Shown: positions 33,614-46,465, counted from the first letter of the stretch. The stretch is DNA of 64,000 nucleotides from Durusdinium trenchii (GCA_963970005.1 CAXAMN010023306.1:398159-462158); one strand, 5' to 3'. A program made the numbers and translations. Notes: generated by a model from the sequence alone, not told the origin.

Positions 33614-33751
33614 CTCCAACTGATCTTTGAGTTGGTCTGTTTGGCCAAGTAGAGCAGCATCCTCTTTCCCACCTTCAGCACAGTGTGGCTTCCACCAGTT
33701 GAATGGGCTCTTCTCGGTCAAACATTGGACATCTTGGGCTGTGCCTGGCTC
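33614..33751 (-). CDS. Single coding exon, unknown product
   Basis: 46 codons between AGAG|GAGCCA and a GC donor (GAG|GCTGGC): starts EPGTAQDVQCLTEKSPF, ends LGQTDQLKDQLE. It keeps phase 0 at both ends. The flanking exons are not identified; a possible upstream one lies at about 33790-33900. Confidence 0.45.
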
Positions 33752-34027
33752 CTCTCATCACTTGACCCTCAGCCTTACTTGCCTTCTCGCCAGTCAGCCA
33801 CCCCGACAAGAAGGTCTAGTGGGTGATTTAGGGACCCCCTGGTGTCCACCAATGTCACTGGCAAACGCTTGGGAACCCCAAGAGAAAACGCTCCTACTCA
33901 GCACTAACTAGCGAGTGAGATGGAATGTCTGCAAGCTGTAGTCCAAAATGATCTCTAATATGAATCCAATGGATCCGATGATATATTTCATTCCGACCAC
34001 CTCCGTTGAGAGCATTCTTCTCATGAC

Positions 34028-34237
34028 CTAGTAAGGCCCAACCTCGCGTTTCCCACTCCAAACTCCTCGTTGCAGAATGGCAGTTCTGCTGACCTCGAGG
34101 TGCACCAAGGGCAACTCAGTCCACCAAGTCCAAACGACATGATTCACCATGGCTTCCACCTTCGTGCCACGACCGGCACCGGCACGGCATGGTCGCCCGG
34201 TCGGCGAAGCAACGACGAAGCGCAAACGGAGTGACGC
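34028..34237 (-). CDS. Probable terminal exon, unknown product
   Basis: After a GAG|GCGTCA boundary, 69 codons with mixed composition (RLRFVVASPTGRPCRAG; VVWTWWTELPLVHLEVSRT) ending GKREVGPY and a stop. The frame is also open further upstream, to 34342. No domain is recognised. Confidence 0.4.
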   Translation of the reverse strand, partial: ASLRLRFVVASPTGRPCRAGAGRGTKVEAMVNHVVWTWWTELPLVHLEVSRTAILQRGVWSGKREVGPY

Positions 34238-34778
34238 CTCACCGATCCTCACAAGACCATACAAACTGGCACTTCTGGTGGAACTGGAGCTAGCACTCAA
34301 ACAAAGTGATCCACTTACATAATAAATATTACTACATAACACAAGTTAACGTTTATATATGTTTACAGTAAATAAAGCACGCATTCAATTTTATTGACTC
34401 CAACATGCCTGCAAGGACATGACACTGTCCCCACCTTCTGGCAGGGAACTCCTTGTGGACACTTTCCCTGGAAAAGGCGACATCATGATCCTTCACAACC
34501 CACATTGTTCTGACTCTGCCTCAATTGTGAATCAAGAAGATGACCCTTGATCGATTTCTTCAAAAGAATCCTTGTCAGTCCAACAAACTGAAAACTGCAA
34601 ACTGAACTGCAACAAAAGAACACACACAAAAACACACACACATATCAAACTGTAAAACCATCATCTCAATCTGATCCAGCCGTTTCCATCCTTTTTGATC
34701 CTTTTTGCATCATTTTACTTTTCAAAAAATACAGTACAGGCATCTACAGGCGGCAAAGCTGTCCAGAGTCAGCCCTGC

Positions 34779-34867
34779 TCAGAAGACCGCCGCCTTCTCC
34801 AGCAAGTAGCGGGCATTTTCCCTGCGACGAGCCGAGACCACCTCCCCTTCAGTGAGGGCCCCCCACT
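34779..34867 (-). CDS. Short terminal exon, possibly of the PH-like gene
   Basis: Behind an acceptor CCACCACAG, 29 codons read EWGALTEGEVVSARRRENAR, then YLLEKAAVF and a stop: amphipathic and protein-like. It is the next convincing coding piece downstream of the PH-like gene on the same strand, so it may be that gene's last exon if the stop at 35363 is spliced out. Confidence 0.4.
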
Positions 34868-35362
34868 CTGTGGTGGAAAGTTAAAGTGTTGAAGGTGCCA
34901 GCATCGGCCTCTGCTCAACATGCATCAATGACTTCGTCAATTTGATCACCTTAGACTTTTTTTGGAATGCAGATTTGTCAGCGAAACCGTCTAACAAGAT
35001 CTAACAAGAAACTATCCTGCTCTTCCGGTCCATCCCTCTGTTTGCGGTCGACTCTTGGGGTCACCTCAGGAGGTGCAAATCATAGTCCCTGCCGGACTTC
35101 GTCTGGCGGAAGGGCGAGTGGACGAGGAAACAAGCGGTCACGAGCGGCTGCTTGACAAGTCTGGCGCCAACACTCAGCAATCATGAAACTTGACTAGACT
35201 CTAGACATCTTACGAAGCAACACGAGCTTGTTCAATTGGAGTGCTCCCGGCAAAAGGATTGCCAACTTTCTAGCCCAAATGGCAAATTCAACAAGTATGG
35301 AACTGGGAAGAACTGGGACATCAGCCAAGCATTGGTTAAGTTGAGACACCGCTCTCTTTTCC

Positions 35363-36487
35363 TCACACGTGCACGGCCACTCTGGCACTCTGTGGTGGCG
35401 TGGGGGTCCGAGGTGTTCGAGGTGTTTGGGGTGCGTGGGGCATGTCATGCGCACCACGCACCGTGTTCAACGGATCACAGGGAGGCCAAAAAGTCCCCAC
35501 CCGTTGCTTCAGGAAGGGGGCTCCCATTCGAAACGGTTCCGCCAAGCTGAAGACTGGCAACTTCAGGATCTCTTCCTCTACCGCAAGGCGGTAGTACTTC
35601 AGTTCTTCCGCAGTGGTGGGAAGCATCGCATGCCGCAACTTCACCTTGATGTTGCTAATGGCTCGGAGCCAAAAGACCTTCTCAGCCACACTCCTGGCTG
35701 CGAAATGGTAACCATTCAAGGTGAAACAGCTGCTGTCGACGCCCATCCGTTCCGTCACGACGGAAGCAGCGTCGATGCTCAAGCTTGCCACCAGGCATCT
35801 GCAGGAGTCATCCTCGTAAGCCATGAGGGTCGTGCTTCCTTCAAGTGGTACATGAAGTTCGCAAAAGACGGGTGTCACACCGGTGCGATCGAAGAGCAAC
35901 ATGTGCCCAGCCACGAGGCGAGTCTTGGTCCAGGACAAGTGGCTGGGAGCAGTGACCAACTTGAAGACCGGAAAGAGTGAGAGGGTCAGCATCCGGATGG
36001 CACAGGCGATCGTGGCGACCCAGCGGCCACGTTGTTGCACCGCTTCCTCAGGACATGGATGTGTCACAGCAAAGAGCGATGAAATCCCGTGGTGAAAGTC
36101 AGAGACTTTGAAGAGTCGCACGTTGGGCATTCTCTCATCCATGAGTCGAGTGTGAAGACGGCAAGCCTGCACGACGGCAAAGGGTGACCAAGCGAGGGAT
36201 CTCACCGGCTTGATGAGCTTGGATCCCGGGTATCGAATCCGAAAGCCATTCACATGGACCGTGAGTAGGACTCGTGAGATTTCCTGGATATCCCTCTCAT
36301 GTTCGGAAGGCTGGAGAAACCACACAGAGCCACTCCTCAAGGCGGGCTCCCGCAAAGCTGCCTTGCTATCCACCTCGAAGGAAGCGGGCAAGGCCAAAGG
36401 GTTTGGGATGGAGCTCACAAGCTCCTTATCCACAGACTTGAAGAAGAGCTCCCCCGGCTCGTTTTCGTCACCTTCGGAATGGAACAT
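35363..36487 (-). CDS. PH-like domain protein
   Basis: The longest convincing uninterrupted coding block, 374 residues from the ATG at 36487; the frame stays open upstream to at least 36556, so the true start or an acceptor may be earlier. Residues about 50-140 look like a divergent PH fold (SGSVWFLQPSEHERD, RVLLTVHVNGFRIRYPGS, NVRLFKVSDFHHGI). Residues about 200-290 end with a pattern typical of a PH C-terminus: SCFTLNGYHFAARSV followed by the helix AEKVFWLRAISNIKVKL with its Trp. PH domains bind phosphoinositides or proteins. A tail rich in Thr-Pro (QTPRTPRTPTPPQ) offers proline-directed phosphorylation sites. The stop at 35363 overlaps a possible GT donor, so a 3' exon is possible. Confidence 0.65.
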   Translation of the reverse strand: MFHSEGDENEPGELFFKSVDKELVSSIPNPLALPASFEVDSKAALREPALRSGSVWFLQPSEHERDIQEISRVLLTVHVNGFRIRYPGSKLIKPVRSLAWSPFAVVQACRLHTRLMDERMPNVRLFKVSDFHHGISSLFAVTHPCPEEAVQQRGRWVATIACAIRMLTLSLFPVFKLVTAPSHLSWTKTRLVAGHMLLFDRTGVTPVFCELHVPLEGSTTLMAYEDDSCRCLVASLSIDAASVVTERMGVDSSCFTLNGYHFAARSVAEKVFWLRAISNIKVKLRHAMLPTTAEELKYYRLAVEEEILKLPVFSLAEPFRMGAPFLKQRVGTFWPPCDPLNTVRGAHDMPHAPQTPRTPRTPTPPQSARVAVHV

Positions 36488-36919
36488 CGCTGGCGGACCC
36501 AGATTTCGGTCTGCATGGCTGGAACTGAGACATCTGCGGCTCTTGTGTCTGAACACCCAGGAGCATCACTTTGGCCCCTGTTTGATCTGCAAGAGCTGCA
36601 AACATGTCAACTTCACATGCCCCATGCTTCACAGAACGTGACGTGCAAAGGATATGAATGGTAATATGATATGCGGTGGCAAAGGGCCGTCACTCCACTT
36701 CAATCACTGAAGCAAGCAAACACAAATGGCTCCCCACCCCCGTGTACTTGCCCACCCTCTCCTGGCAGTTAAAGAAGGTGTTGATGTTGCTTGCAAACAA
36801 GCGGGTGAAAATCAACGATAGAAATAATTCCTTTAGATTTAGATGGTTGCGGGCCATGCTTTGCCGCCCACCCAAATTCGCCGGCCGCGCAAAACTTCCG
36901 AAGTTGTAGGTGGTCAAAG

Positions 36920-37780
36920 TGGAAGAGACCCTTGACCCAGGCCACGCCTGAAGGAGTTTGAATCACAGGTGCGTGCGAATCTCAACCGTTGGGGGAATGT
37001 GGAGACACTGTATATAGAAGATTGATTCTCTGAAGACTCAGCCGAGCCTTTCGTTCTTCGAAGGCTTTGATGCGAGACACGAGCCTGGCAATCTTCTGAG
37101 CATCTCAGGGTTTCATTGCGTGGCAAAGAGGAAGGGAGGGAGGGAGGCAGGCGTCCAAGTGGTTGGATCATGTCAAACATTGTAAATGCATGTAAATGCC
37201 CTGTGGTGAAGTTGCAAACGATTGGCCTATATCCCTAAGCTCATCCGAACCCCAAATCCAAAATGTATAATAAGACACACTGGAACAATGCGAACTCGTG
37301 TCGCTGACGGTGATCAGTGAGATTACCCCCTCCCATTCCCATTGGGTTTTGCCTGGTCCACTCGCCATCGTGCTGGCAGGCTTCCCCAGAGGAGCCCTGT
37401 ACCAGGGAGAGAGCCGAGTCTGAGTCCTCGACATGTTGGATCCTCGCACTCTAGACATATGCAGCATGTTGTGTGCATGGTGACTGACCTTCAGAAGAAC
37501 CTCACACATGTGCAGTAGTGCCTCTGCATGGAGATCGAAAATGCCAATCTCTGAGTCCATCATCAAACCATACTCCTAGCAGCTGGAGCGCAGCAAGTGG
37601 GTGTATCAAAACATGTTGAAGTTGGTGACTTGACTGTGTTGAATTTCTCATATTCTTCGGATGATGCGAAGCCCTTGCAAAGCACCCCGCCGTCTAGCCA
37701 TGACTCCCGCCCCTGCATGGTTCCAGCATTATTTTGGTCTCGGATGTTTACACTGTACAGTGGACGAAAAGGTAGCACAA
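36920..37780 (-). CDS. Partial unknown gene, one firm exon
   Basis: The firm exon is 37489-37575: CTAG|GAGTAT, 29 codons reading EYGLMMDSEIGIFDLHAEAL then LHMCEVLLK, and a clear AAG|GTCAGT donor. Likely partners on the same strand are an upstream segment at about 37620-37745 (ESWLDGGVLCKGFASSEEY) and downstream segments at about 37025-37105 (KIARLVSRIKAFEERKARL) and 36850-36950 (VKGLFHFDHLQLRKFC). Phases were not reconciled. No family recognised. Confidence 0.4.
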
Positions 37781-38378
37781 GTCATGTACGTTCTGTTGTC
37801 TCCACACAAACCCGCATGACGTTTCAACCAAGCTGAGTCCTCTTGCCCCAAATCCATCATCGCGGCCAAGCCTGGCACTTCCCGCTATTCGGGGAACAAC
37901 TCCTCCAACCTGCACCACCTTAAATGACATGTTAATTTGCAATGTTTGTGCATACCTGGAATTCTATTCATCCTAGGGACTCCGGACATCCACTTGGTAC
38001 ATTAGCACCATCATTTGCACCATGCAATGGCGGCTGACCAGCCCCATGAGTAAATTGAGGCTAACTCCGAAAGCAAACGTGAGATGTCATGGTGCAGATG
38101 CAAGTAGGAAACCCGAGTCGGTAGTCTTCGTAGCCGTTTGCAAAGGAAAGAAGTCTGTGTGCACCCTGCAAGTCCGTGTAGCTGCTAGTGATTATATTAT
38201 AGACATAAACACATACGAAAAGCCCGAAGGAGTTCCAGGCATCGATGAGCATTGCAGTAACATGGCCATTAGCGGGAGCTTTTCAGCCAAATGCTACTGT
38301 GCTATACTTGGCAATACATGACATAGCTCAATGCAGCCCTGTGCAGCGGCAAAGGCTTCTTTTTCCTCGTCACCGCCT

Positions 38379-41300
38379 CTAGAAGTCGTTGTCGTCAATC
38401 TTTCGCTTTTTGGGCCTCGCTTCCTCTGAATTGGAGGCCTTTCCTTTCTTCTTCTTCTTTTCCTTCTTCTCCTGGTAAACAATAGCACAGTGTCTAGGGC
38501 CCAACCCTCTGTTGCCTGCAATTAAGCAAGGTGAATGGGAGGTCCTCTGTTCATTGAGCCAAAAGCAGCATGGGCACAACCCTTGGGTCCTTTTTATCCT
38601 TTTTGTCTTTCTTCTTCTCTTTTCGCCCTTGGCTGACATGATCTGACATGAGCCTTTGTCAAGGAACGCCCCATCCATGCTAAACGACTTGGATATGGCA
38701 GCTGGCCCAGCATGAAAAACCACCAAAACCACAGCTGTCGAGGAATTCTGGACGCTCGGGTCGGACGTCCTGTCGAGTGAACTGAACTCATGTCCACGAC
38801 TATGTCTCACAAAGCACGCGAAAAGCTTGGACAATACATGCCAAGCAAAAAGACATCGGCCTAGACGGATATCTTGGCCATAACCATCTTCCAGTCGGCA
38901 CATGTACTACCGAAAGCGATAGCTGATAGAATTCATGGACTTCGCATCGCACACCTACATTTACATGCCCCGTTTCCCCGTTTCAGGTTGCTTGGCCCGG
39001 TTCCAATAAGCCAAGAATCCCATGGCCCAGGGCGGTGGCATGCCCATCATGGCGAAGGAGGGGTCCATAAAGGGCATCCCAGGGAAGGGCGGCATCCCAG
39101 GCACCGGGGGAAAGCTCGGTGGCTCCTGAGAAACACCCCGTGGATGCAGCGTGGTGGGACCCTTTGAGACACTCGTCGTTTCCATTGTGAGGAGGGCTTG
39201 GGAATCGGTATCCCAGGTGTGGCGACTCCGTGCTGGAACACAGCCGGGCAGCTACAAAACAGGGAAAATACATGAAACTCAAACTGCCTCGATAGAAACC
39301 ACGTAGAAGCCTGCAGGTTGGAACTAGCTCAATCTACTCTTCACATGCTTGACCTCAAATGTTCATTGATGGTCCTACACATCCTCACACTAAGATTCCC
39401 AACTAGTCATACCAAGCGCGGATGCCTCGGTTGGTGCCCTTCCCTACTTCGATCCTCATCCTGGCCCTCGAGTTGTGGCATCTCATCGTCAGCTGCGTTC
39501 TCCAAGACCGGCCGCAAGGCCCTCACGTGGGAGGCACGCAACTGTCCATCCGGCAGTTTGTAGAGTTCGGCATCCACCTGCTTTCCGACCATGTCCTCAC
39601 ACAGCGAGGTCAAGGACCATTCGGAGCTTGAAAATACGAGCATTCGAGTGAGCAACGAGTGGTGATGTGATTTAATGTTCTTTTTTGATATTTTCCCCTC
39701 TCCCAAGGTCGCAAACACTTCACTTACGACATCTTACGCTTTCTTGAGTTCTTGGCTCATGGGATGGACAACTCTAAAATCTAGAACTGTCTATAAACAT
39801 CTATGAAGGTCCTTCAAGCGCCGATAGTCTTCTCGATGCTCCACTTGTGCCACGAACTTGGCACGGTCCGTGAACTGTAGGCATCGGAGATTCGTCGGGA
39901 GCTCGAACTGTCGCCAAAGGATCTCACCCCACTCAGGGGACTTGATCACACCATAGCCTGCCATCGACACCCGGTGCACATAGCCCGAGACCTTCTGGCT
40001 TTCGCCCTCAGTGGTCTTCAATTTCTGACCTTTGTCACCAGCACTTTGATGGTGATGATGTTGATGATGATGGCCGGTGATCTTTTTTGCCTGAAGATTC
40101 TGGAAATCATTGCATTGAACTTGAACAGCACAAATCGACTGCCCTTTTAACGCCACAAGCGGATTAATAATGTTTTCCAGAACAAGTTTTCAAAACCGCT
40201 CGAATCACAAAAGTGCGCCTCATCCTCCTGCTGCTTTCGTTGTACCACCCACTTGGGTGGTGTAGCATGCTTGGCGCCCAAATGCTTGGTGACACCCGAG
40301 GAGGTCTGGATGGGATGGCCCTTCAAGCGTTCCACCGCTGCATTGGCCGCCTCCTCGTTGAGGTAGCGCAAAATCACCGAGCCAGTGACCGGCGTGGCCT
40401 GCTTCTCTCCTTTGGTGCCAGCCAAACCTCCCAAACACGGCGAAGCAGTGTCACTAGGAGCGTCCAGGGAGGTCTGGATGGGAGGAGAAGGAGCTAGTGA
40501 TTAGGTCTTCTGGGCATTCGCAAGGGGGCCACAAGCACTTGAAGGCCCAACGATGTGGTTCCCTGCTGCCCGGCAAATCGCCCACATCTCCACGCTGTCT
40601 CCAGGTGCCTTTCCTCACATCCTAACATGTCACACCGGATCCTGCCTAAGGACACCTCGGTGAAGGGCAGGAACTTTAGACCCATGATCGTGTCCGGGTT
40701 CAATCCAAGCTGCCTATGCAGCTTTCGAATAGCGGCCTGCGTGGCAGAAAATCACACGTGCGAAGAAGCTGAAGGCATACAACCATCAACAACAGTTGCG
40801 CACGCATGTTCATGAGCTTATCATAGGGTAGGGGATGGCACGGGCAAACAAGCAGTTCAAGAAACATCAAAAAACAACATTTTTCATCTTTTTTCCCGTT
40901 GTGTGCTGCGCCTCGTTCCACTCCACGGGCACATCAGAGACGTACACCGAAGGATAAATGACCCTCGGCTCGTTGGGGTGCAAATTCTGCTTTTGATGAT
41001 GATGCCTCGAAGGTAGTGCCTGTTGGATCTCCTGCGCAAAGACCGAAACATCAACTCAAGAGACATCAAGAGACTTGAAGCCTTTAGCATCCGGTCAGGG
41101 TTGCCTGCTTCCGACACCTCGGTCGAGAGACGTGGCAGGTACAGAAGTTCTGGGCGCAGGATTTCGCAACCGTCATGAACCAGCACATCTCTGTTGAATG
41201 AAGGGGGACCTGCTCATTCAGCGCTCATTCATTCACCTGTTGAACCACAACATCTCTGTCATTCTGCCACCAGGACCGTCATGAATCCAATGGCGGGGTC

Positions 41301-41389
41301 CTGCTTCTGCTCCACTGGCACAATGGCCGAAGGCTCACTCGTCACCTGAACACTTCGTGCCTGAGCCTTCCCCTGCGGCGTGGGGGTTG
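38379..41389 (-). CDS. Nuclear RNA-binding protein with RRM and cold-shock-like segment
   Basis: Exons in phase: 41301-41389, 41082-41117, 40912-41031, 40656-40736, 40219-40398, 39812-40090 and 39595 downward, then a Pro/Met-rich exon near 38955-39161, 38590-38627 and 38379-38471. An RRM is assembled across three exons: YPSVYVSDVPVEWNE (strand 1), AAIRKLHRQLGL (helix 1), IMGLKFLPFTE, then TGSVILRYLNEEAANAAVERL. Next come His-rich GHHHQHHHHQ, a cold-shock/S1-like stretch (VSGYVHRVSMAGYGVIKS) and a Pro-rich stretch (FPPVPGMPPFPGMPF). The end is strongly basic (KEKKKDKKDKK; EARPKKRKIDDNDF, an NLS). Donors include GC (GAG|GCGCAG, GAG|GCGCAC), GA (AAG|GACCTT, AAG|GACCCA) and GT (GAG|GTGTCC). The first exon is not found, and the junction before the basic exons is uncertain. 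Confidence 0.75.
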
Positions 41390-43471
41390 CTGCGAGTAGA
41401 GAGATGTTGGTTCACTCTCAACGACTGCGATCGGCAAGGTGCCCAGGAATTGGCCCTTTTTTCTTACAGTGCAGTATGACAGTTGATGAACAAAATCCGA
41501 AGATTCTCAATTGGCGAATCCCGCGTCTATGCACCCCGAAATGAAATACCAAAGGACAGGAAGTCCTATACAGTTCCAAGCTTGAGGCCTTCATCTACAA
41601 ACAGAATGCCGCCGGCAAAGACCACTTGGATGTGGCCATTCCTGTACCAGCTCGTGAATCCCGTCAGAAAACTCCCAAAAGCTCCTGAATGCAGCATAGT
41701 GGCCAGTTGATCTGAGCAATAATGTCGACGCATGAGTAAGGCAGTAAGGACCACACGTCTAGTCCAGTAGTTTGGTTCAACTGACTACTGAAATGCCAAC
41801 CACAGTTCAAAAACCTGGTTGCCAATTTTTCAAACAAGCGGGTACACACAACCCACCTCCAATTGGTTAGGCCCAGCTTCTTCGCCAAACAAACTCCAAG
41901 ACTAATTGCCTCCCTTCCTCTGGCGGAGCCCTCTTCATGGAGAGATTCAGTCTTGGGGATCGCTCCTCATGAAGGCATTTAGTCTTTGGGATCTCTCCCC
42001 ATGATTAACCCCACCCCCGAATTGACAGAATTCACTCAACTTTTTGGTTCCCAAACCTTCTGACCTTTATTTGTCATGTAAATTCCTACATGTGTATATA
42101 CCTAAAGAATACATCACATACACAATTGACAAATAGACATAGATTTACAAGAAAAAGCCCCAGCCCTCAAACCTCCCAACTCTCTGGGCCCCCAGGCCCC
42201 AAAAGGGCCCCTGTGCCTGGGAGTTCTCCCAAATCTCGAAGGTCAATTCGATGCCCAAGGCCACTCGGAAGGGCAACGAGTGATTCCCGAAGAACCAAAT
42301 ACCTCGTCCATGTGGCGAACCACCGCCACCGCGGATGCATTTGTCGCGTTTTCGCCGTGCTGAGCTGCTGGGATGCATCTTGGCTATATAGGGGCTAACA
42401 ACGGCTGGTACACAGACCAACTAGAGATGCCCGAGGTCAAGTAAAGTGATCATCCACGAAACGACCAGCCACGGAAACCAAAGAAAAACGGTGGCCGGCC
42501 TTCATCGACCGAGGAAGGGAGCGGAGGACCTTCAGTGTCTTCGCCCTTGAAGACTGGAGAGATAAATCCGAAATTCTTCGGGCCATTGAAGATCTTCAAC
42601 AAGCCGCGGCCATAAGTGACCTGAGATCAATCACCCGGTTGTGCCAGTGACAGGAAGTATCTGAAATCTGGAAGTCGAGATGGGAACTTGAGGTTCTGAC
42701 CCGGTTAACATCATACAAGTATTGCCAGAGACGATCAGTGGGGAAGGACCAAAACAAGGAAAGCACATGGTGCAATCGATAAGGAATTGCGTTTAACTGT
42801 AATGAGTACATTCGATTTATCATGCACAAAAAGGGGTGTGGGCTCACTCCTACTCCGACAGGCATAGCAGTGAATCTTTTGACTGGAACCAAGTGGCAAA
42901 GGCTTCGCTGCCATCTGTGGGATTTGTGCCCTCCATGGCCACTTAGCCGCCCAAAGCTACTTGAGCCGTGGACAACCACCGACACCGGGCAAGCATACGC
43001 AAATTGCGCAAGAACAAATGCATCACAATGAATCTCTGGGCTATAGTAGACCTTTGCAAGTCATCTTTGATTACACAGCGATCAAACATGTCGAGCCGAA
43101 CCAAAGTACTTCTTGTACGCAGCAATGTACCTGTCTCAAAGATGGGGGCCTTTCAGAGAAAACATGATGCATAATGCATCAGTAATCGTCTGTCTTCTAT
43201 GCACTATGCATGCATCTATGATACTATTTCCTGATGCCTTTTGCCCCCTTTTGCCTTTGCGGTTGTCCTATGCTGACCAGTGCCGAGACAGGAGTAGTTC
43301 TACAGCAAACTGAGCATAGCTAACCCGCTGAATCATGGTGACCAAACACTCTTCGAGTTCTGACCTTCCCGCACAGGGGGATAGTCTTTCAGCCCAGCTG
43401 TTTGTACGGGTCCCTAACCCAAGGCGGCAATCACAAGGGGGCACTGATTGCCCAAGGAATACGCCTTCGGC
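41390..43471. other. Sparse stretch upstream of the RRM gene
   Basis: Minus-strand frame 41566-41754 contains a protein-like FGSFLTGFTSWYRNGHIQVV and could be an early exon of the RRM gene or of another gene; unproven. Elsewhere only short unsupported frames. Confidence 0.35.
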
Positions 43472-43590
43472 CTGCGGGACTTGGCTGTTGGAGTCTCTCC
43501 AGCGGCCAACCAGTGGCGGTCGGTGCCGAACGGAAGAGCTGCAAGTCCGAGGAGTGCGACGACCAGTCTTTTCTGGGACGAATTGGCCAT
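43472..43590 (-). CDS. Possible first exon with N-terminal targeting peptide
   Basis: An ATG at 43590 opens MANSSQKRLVVALLGLAAL, then PFGTDRHWLAAG: a short basic start, a hydrophobic core and small residues, as in a signal or plastid-targeting presequence. It can end at a GC donor (CGCAG|GCCGAAG). The next exon is not identified, though a frame at 43270-43350 (CLVTMIQRVSYAQFAVELL) is a candidate. Confidence 0.35.
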
Positions 43591-46088
43591 GTTCGAACCA
43601 CAGGTAGCTCAACTGGAGCTCAAGCAAAAATTAATATATATATATATAATGTACATACGCCTCATGTATCCTCATGTTATAATTACAGCTGGACTTACTT
43701 TATATGTGCATATTACATGCCTTATGTATCGATTCTTTAGCAAACTCTCCAACATTCTCCGACTGGCTGCTCGACTGGAACATCCCATGTCCATCCACAT
43801 GTGGGTTGTGGTCCCTTACTAATCCCTGCAGTCCCTTGTTTTAGGCCCCAACCACCGCCCAACTTCCCGCCCCGCCATCCATTCTTCGGCTCGTCGGCCA
43901 CGACGGGCACCCATAACTCTGGAGTCCCAGGGACTCAGCGCCGAAGAGACGCCGAAACGAACGGCGAACTCGGCGTAAGTTCTTATCGTCGCCTGACCAT
44001 CTCAGCCGTCGTGTTTTCAAGGCCGTTCAAGTGTCCAAAAAACAAGGACCACCAGGAGCACAACTACACTGGAATCAGTCTTTCTTCGGCACATGGCTCT
44101 CAACTAAGTTAGCCGTGACTAAAGTATGCTATTCCCACCTTGCAAGTGGGCAAATTACTGAGCTCAAAGCTTGTACAATCCAGGGCTTCGCGGAATAGGT
44201 CTAAATCCTGTGAGATGGCAGAAGTGAGCTCTCTGGCCTATCTGAACAGTTGAGACACACTTCGTCATAGAAGCTCACACACGTACCCGTCTTGTTGCTT
44301 GCATGGTTGCAACGCCCAAACCTAAGCATCCTTGGAAGACCAGTTCGCACTGCATCAAGCCTTCTGAAACTGGAACACCACATAGACGTTCAGCGCCTGC
44401 GGCGAGCAACTTCCACATAAAACACCAGTAAGACTGGACTCCGACTGGGCATCCAATGCGAGCCTGTACAAAGACTCCGGCACAGCGGATACACCTAACG
44501 ACCAAATAGGTCTAACTTATAATTAACATTGTGAAATGCCCAAATGGTTGATAACTCTCACTGCTCCAGCTACCTCCTCAGGTGGGGTGGGTGCCAGGGA
44601 GGTCTAACCACCTTCTGAGAATATGGCTGGAGCTCTACAGTAGAGTTATACTGCCAAGATCTGCCAAGATTGGGCGTTCAAAGCATTAGATTTAATGACT
44701 CTGAAGCGTCCAAAACCAATCCCAATTCCCAAGTACATCTTGTCAAACCCCTTGAACCATCTTGAGCCCCCTCGATCTCTGTCACTTGTCGATTCCATCG
44801 TAAGATTGCCACATCATGCCACATCAGCGCATTAAGACGTGGCGCGACATTTGCAAAACCTTTCATGCTAGTTGGCTTCTGAAGCCGATCGACCCCATTT
44901 CAGAGCCATGCTCATGTTACTCCCGTGACGGTGTGCGTTGATGATGCCTGCCCCATCAATACGGCCTCGAAGGCTGCTGGGCACCGCAACCACTCGGCCA
45001 AAAACATGATCATGGCGTAATACCTGGAATGTTGGTCGTCGCGGCAAAACGAACCAACAATGGCCCGAGCTGGTGGATTCAGCGCTTGATACCCTGCAGT
45101 TTCAGCTCTGGTGGGAGAAGCTCTCAGGATTTGCTACAAGCTGCAGCTCTGGATTTGGTATATAGTGATCTCTGCATTTGAGGGCTCAGAGTGTCTGCAT
45201 GTCACGTACCAGAAAACGCATCAAGACTCAACAAACTTGTCGAAGCCAGGGTCTTCTGGGCTGCAGACTTTGGCGGATGTACTGCAATAGATGCTGCAAC
45301 CTGCCATGTGAGTCACATGAGGACCAAGGCGCTCAACCAATGGGATTTGTCATCTACTCTTGAGGCAAAAGTGCTCCAAAGTCAAGGGAAAACGATTCGT
45401 TGGAGCATTCTCACTAATTACCAAAATGCCTTCCGCTTCACGCCATGTGAGATGAGTTTGAGCATCGCCTCAGGGAGATCGACTCGGAATGACCTCCTTT
45501 TGGGCCAAAGGCTGGTGCCAAGTGAGGTCAGGTCAGGTAGGAAATTAAGACGTGAGACAACCTATGCCTACTATAGTTATATAACTAGTGTAGCGCAAAA
45601 CATGTTTTGGAGCCTGATTTCTTGAACATGCCTCTGTCCTCCACCTTGACCTCATAGTACGGAAACACTCGCTGTCATCTTGCGTTAGGCATCGGTGCCC
45701 ACGCGTGGTCGGATCGCATGGCCCCGAACAGGTGGGACCCGAACATCTGAAGGAACAAACAGGTGGTTTTCACTCCACTTCCAGGGTCTGATTCCATGGA
45801 GGGAGTGGAGTTCATTTCTGAAGTGTTATGAACCCAGCATGGAACTTACAACATGGTACCACCACTTGAGCTAAGCCCACTGCTTCAGGCACGTTATTCG
45901 GCCTAGGATCAACAGCTGCATCCTAAAAGATGTGAGGGTCTTTGCAGGTCTTTGGTCCTTGGCCTCTTTGAGCCCTCTGTCATGACCTAGAATCTGCAGC
46001 TGGTGCCCCAAGATGTTATCGTGGCTGTGATCCCTGATGTCTGCGTGGCAAAAACACGGCCTTCCAACTTTGAAAGCAATAACACCGG
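43591..46088. other. Stretch without a supported gene
   Basis: A plus-strand open frame at 45191-45625 (144 codons) has ordinary composition but no motif, and it would be the only plus-strand gene. A short AT microsatellite is at 43631-43648. Confidence 0.35.
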
Positions 46089-46415
46089 TCATGCTACGAA
46101 GATATACCGGTTCGCCCACTTGATGCCTCTGACCGCCAAGAAGGTGCGTATCATCGAGTCTCCGACCAGGGCGAGGTCAAAGACTCGGGCAGCTCTCCCC
46201 TCCTTGGCGTTCATCCCGGATGCTCTCATGACGTGCCGTGGGCCCGGGAGGATCGGGACCCTCCACATCCCTCGACGGAAAGCAACGAGGGATGTACCGC
46301 TGCTACTTGGCTTCAACACGGCTTCTGCTACGTGCTGCCATTCTACATTGATCACCACAAAGGAGCGGGATTTCATTTCCAGAACTCTGAACTGTCTGCC
46401 CGCCCGATTTAGCAA
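46089..46415 (-). CDS. Coding-like segment, unknown, possibly frameshifted
   Basis: About 108 codons read like protein (KSRSFVVINVEWQHVAEAVL; VFDLALVGDSMIRTFLAVRG). After GIKW the frame stops, while an adjacent frame (45871-46119) continues sensibly with GEPVYLRSMTGVIAFKVG. This suggests one indel in a decayed gene or an intron I cannot place. The plus strand is also open here (46003-46437), so the strand is not certain. Confidence 0.35.
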   Translation of the reverse strand: MLNRAGRQFRVLEMKSRSFVVINVEWQHVAEAVLKPSSSGTSLVAFRRGMWRVPILPGPRHVMRASGMNAKEGRAARVFDLALVGDSMIRTFLAVRGIKWANRYIFVA

Positions 46416-46465
46416 GCAGTCTGAGTTTTCATGTTAAAAGTCAGAGGTTCTCACAGGATTTTTTC

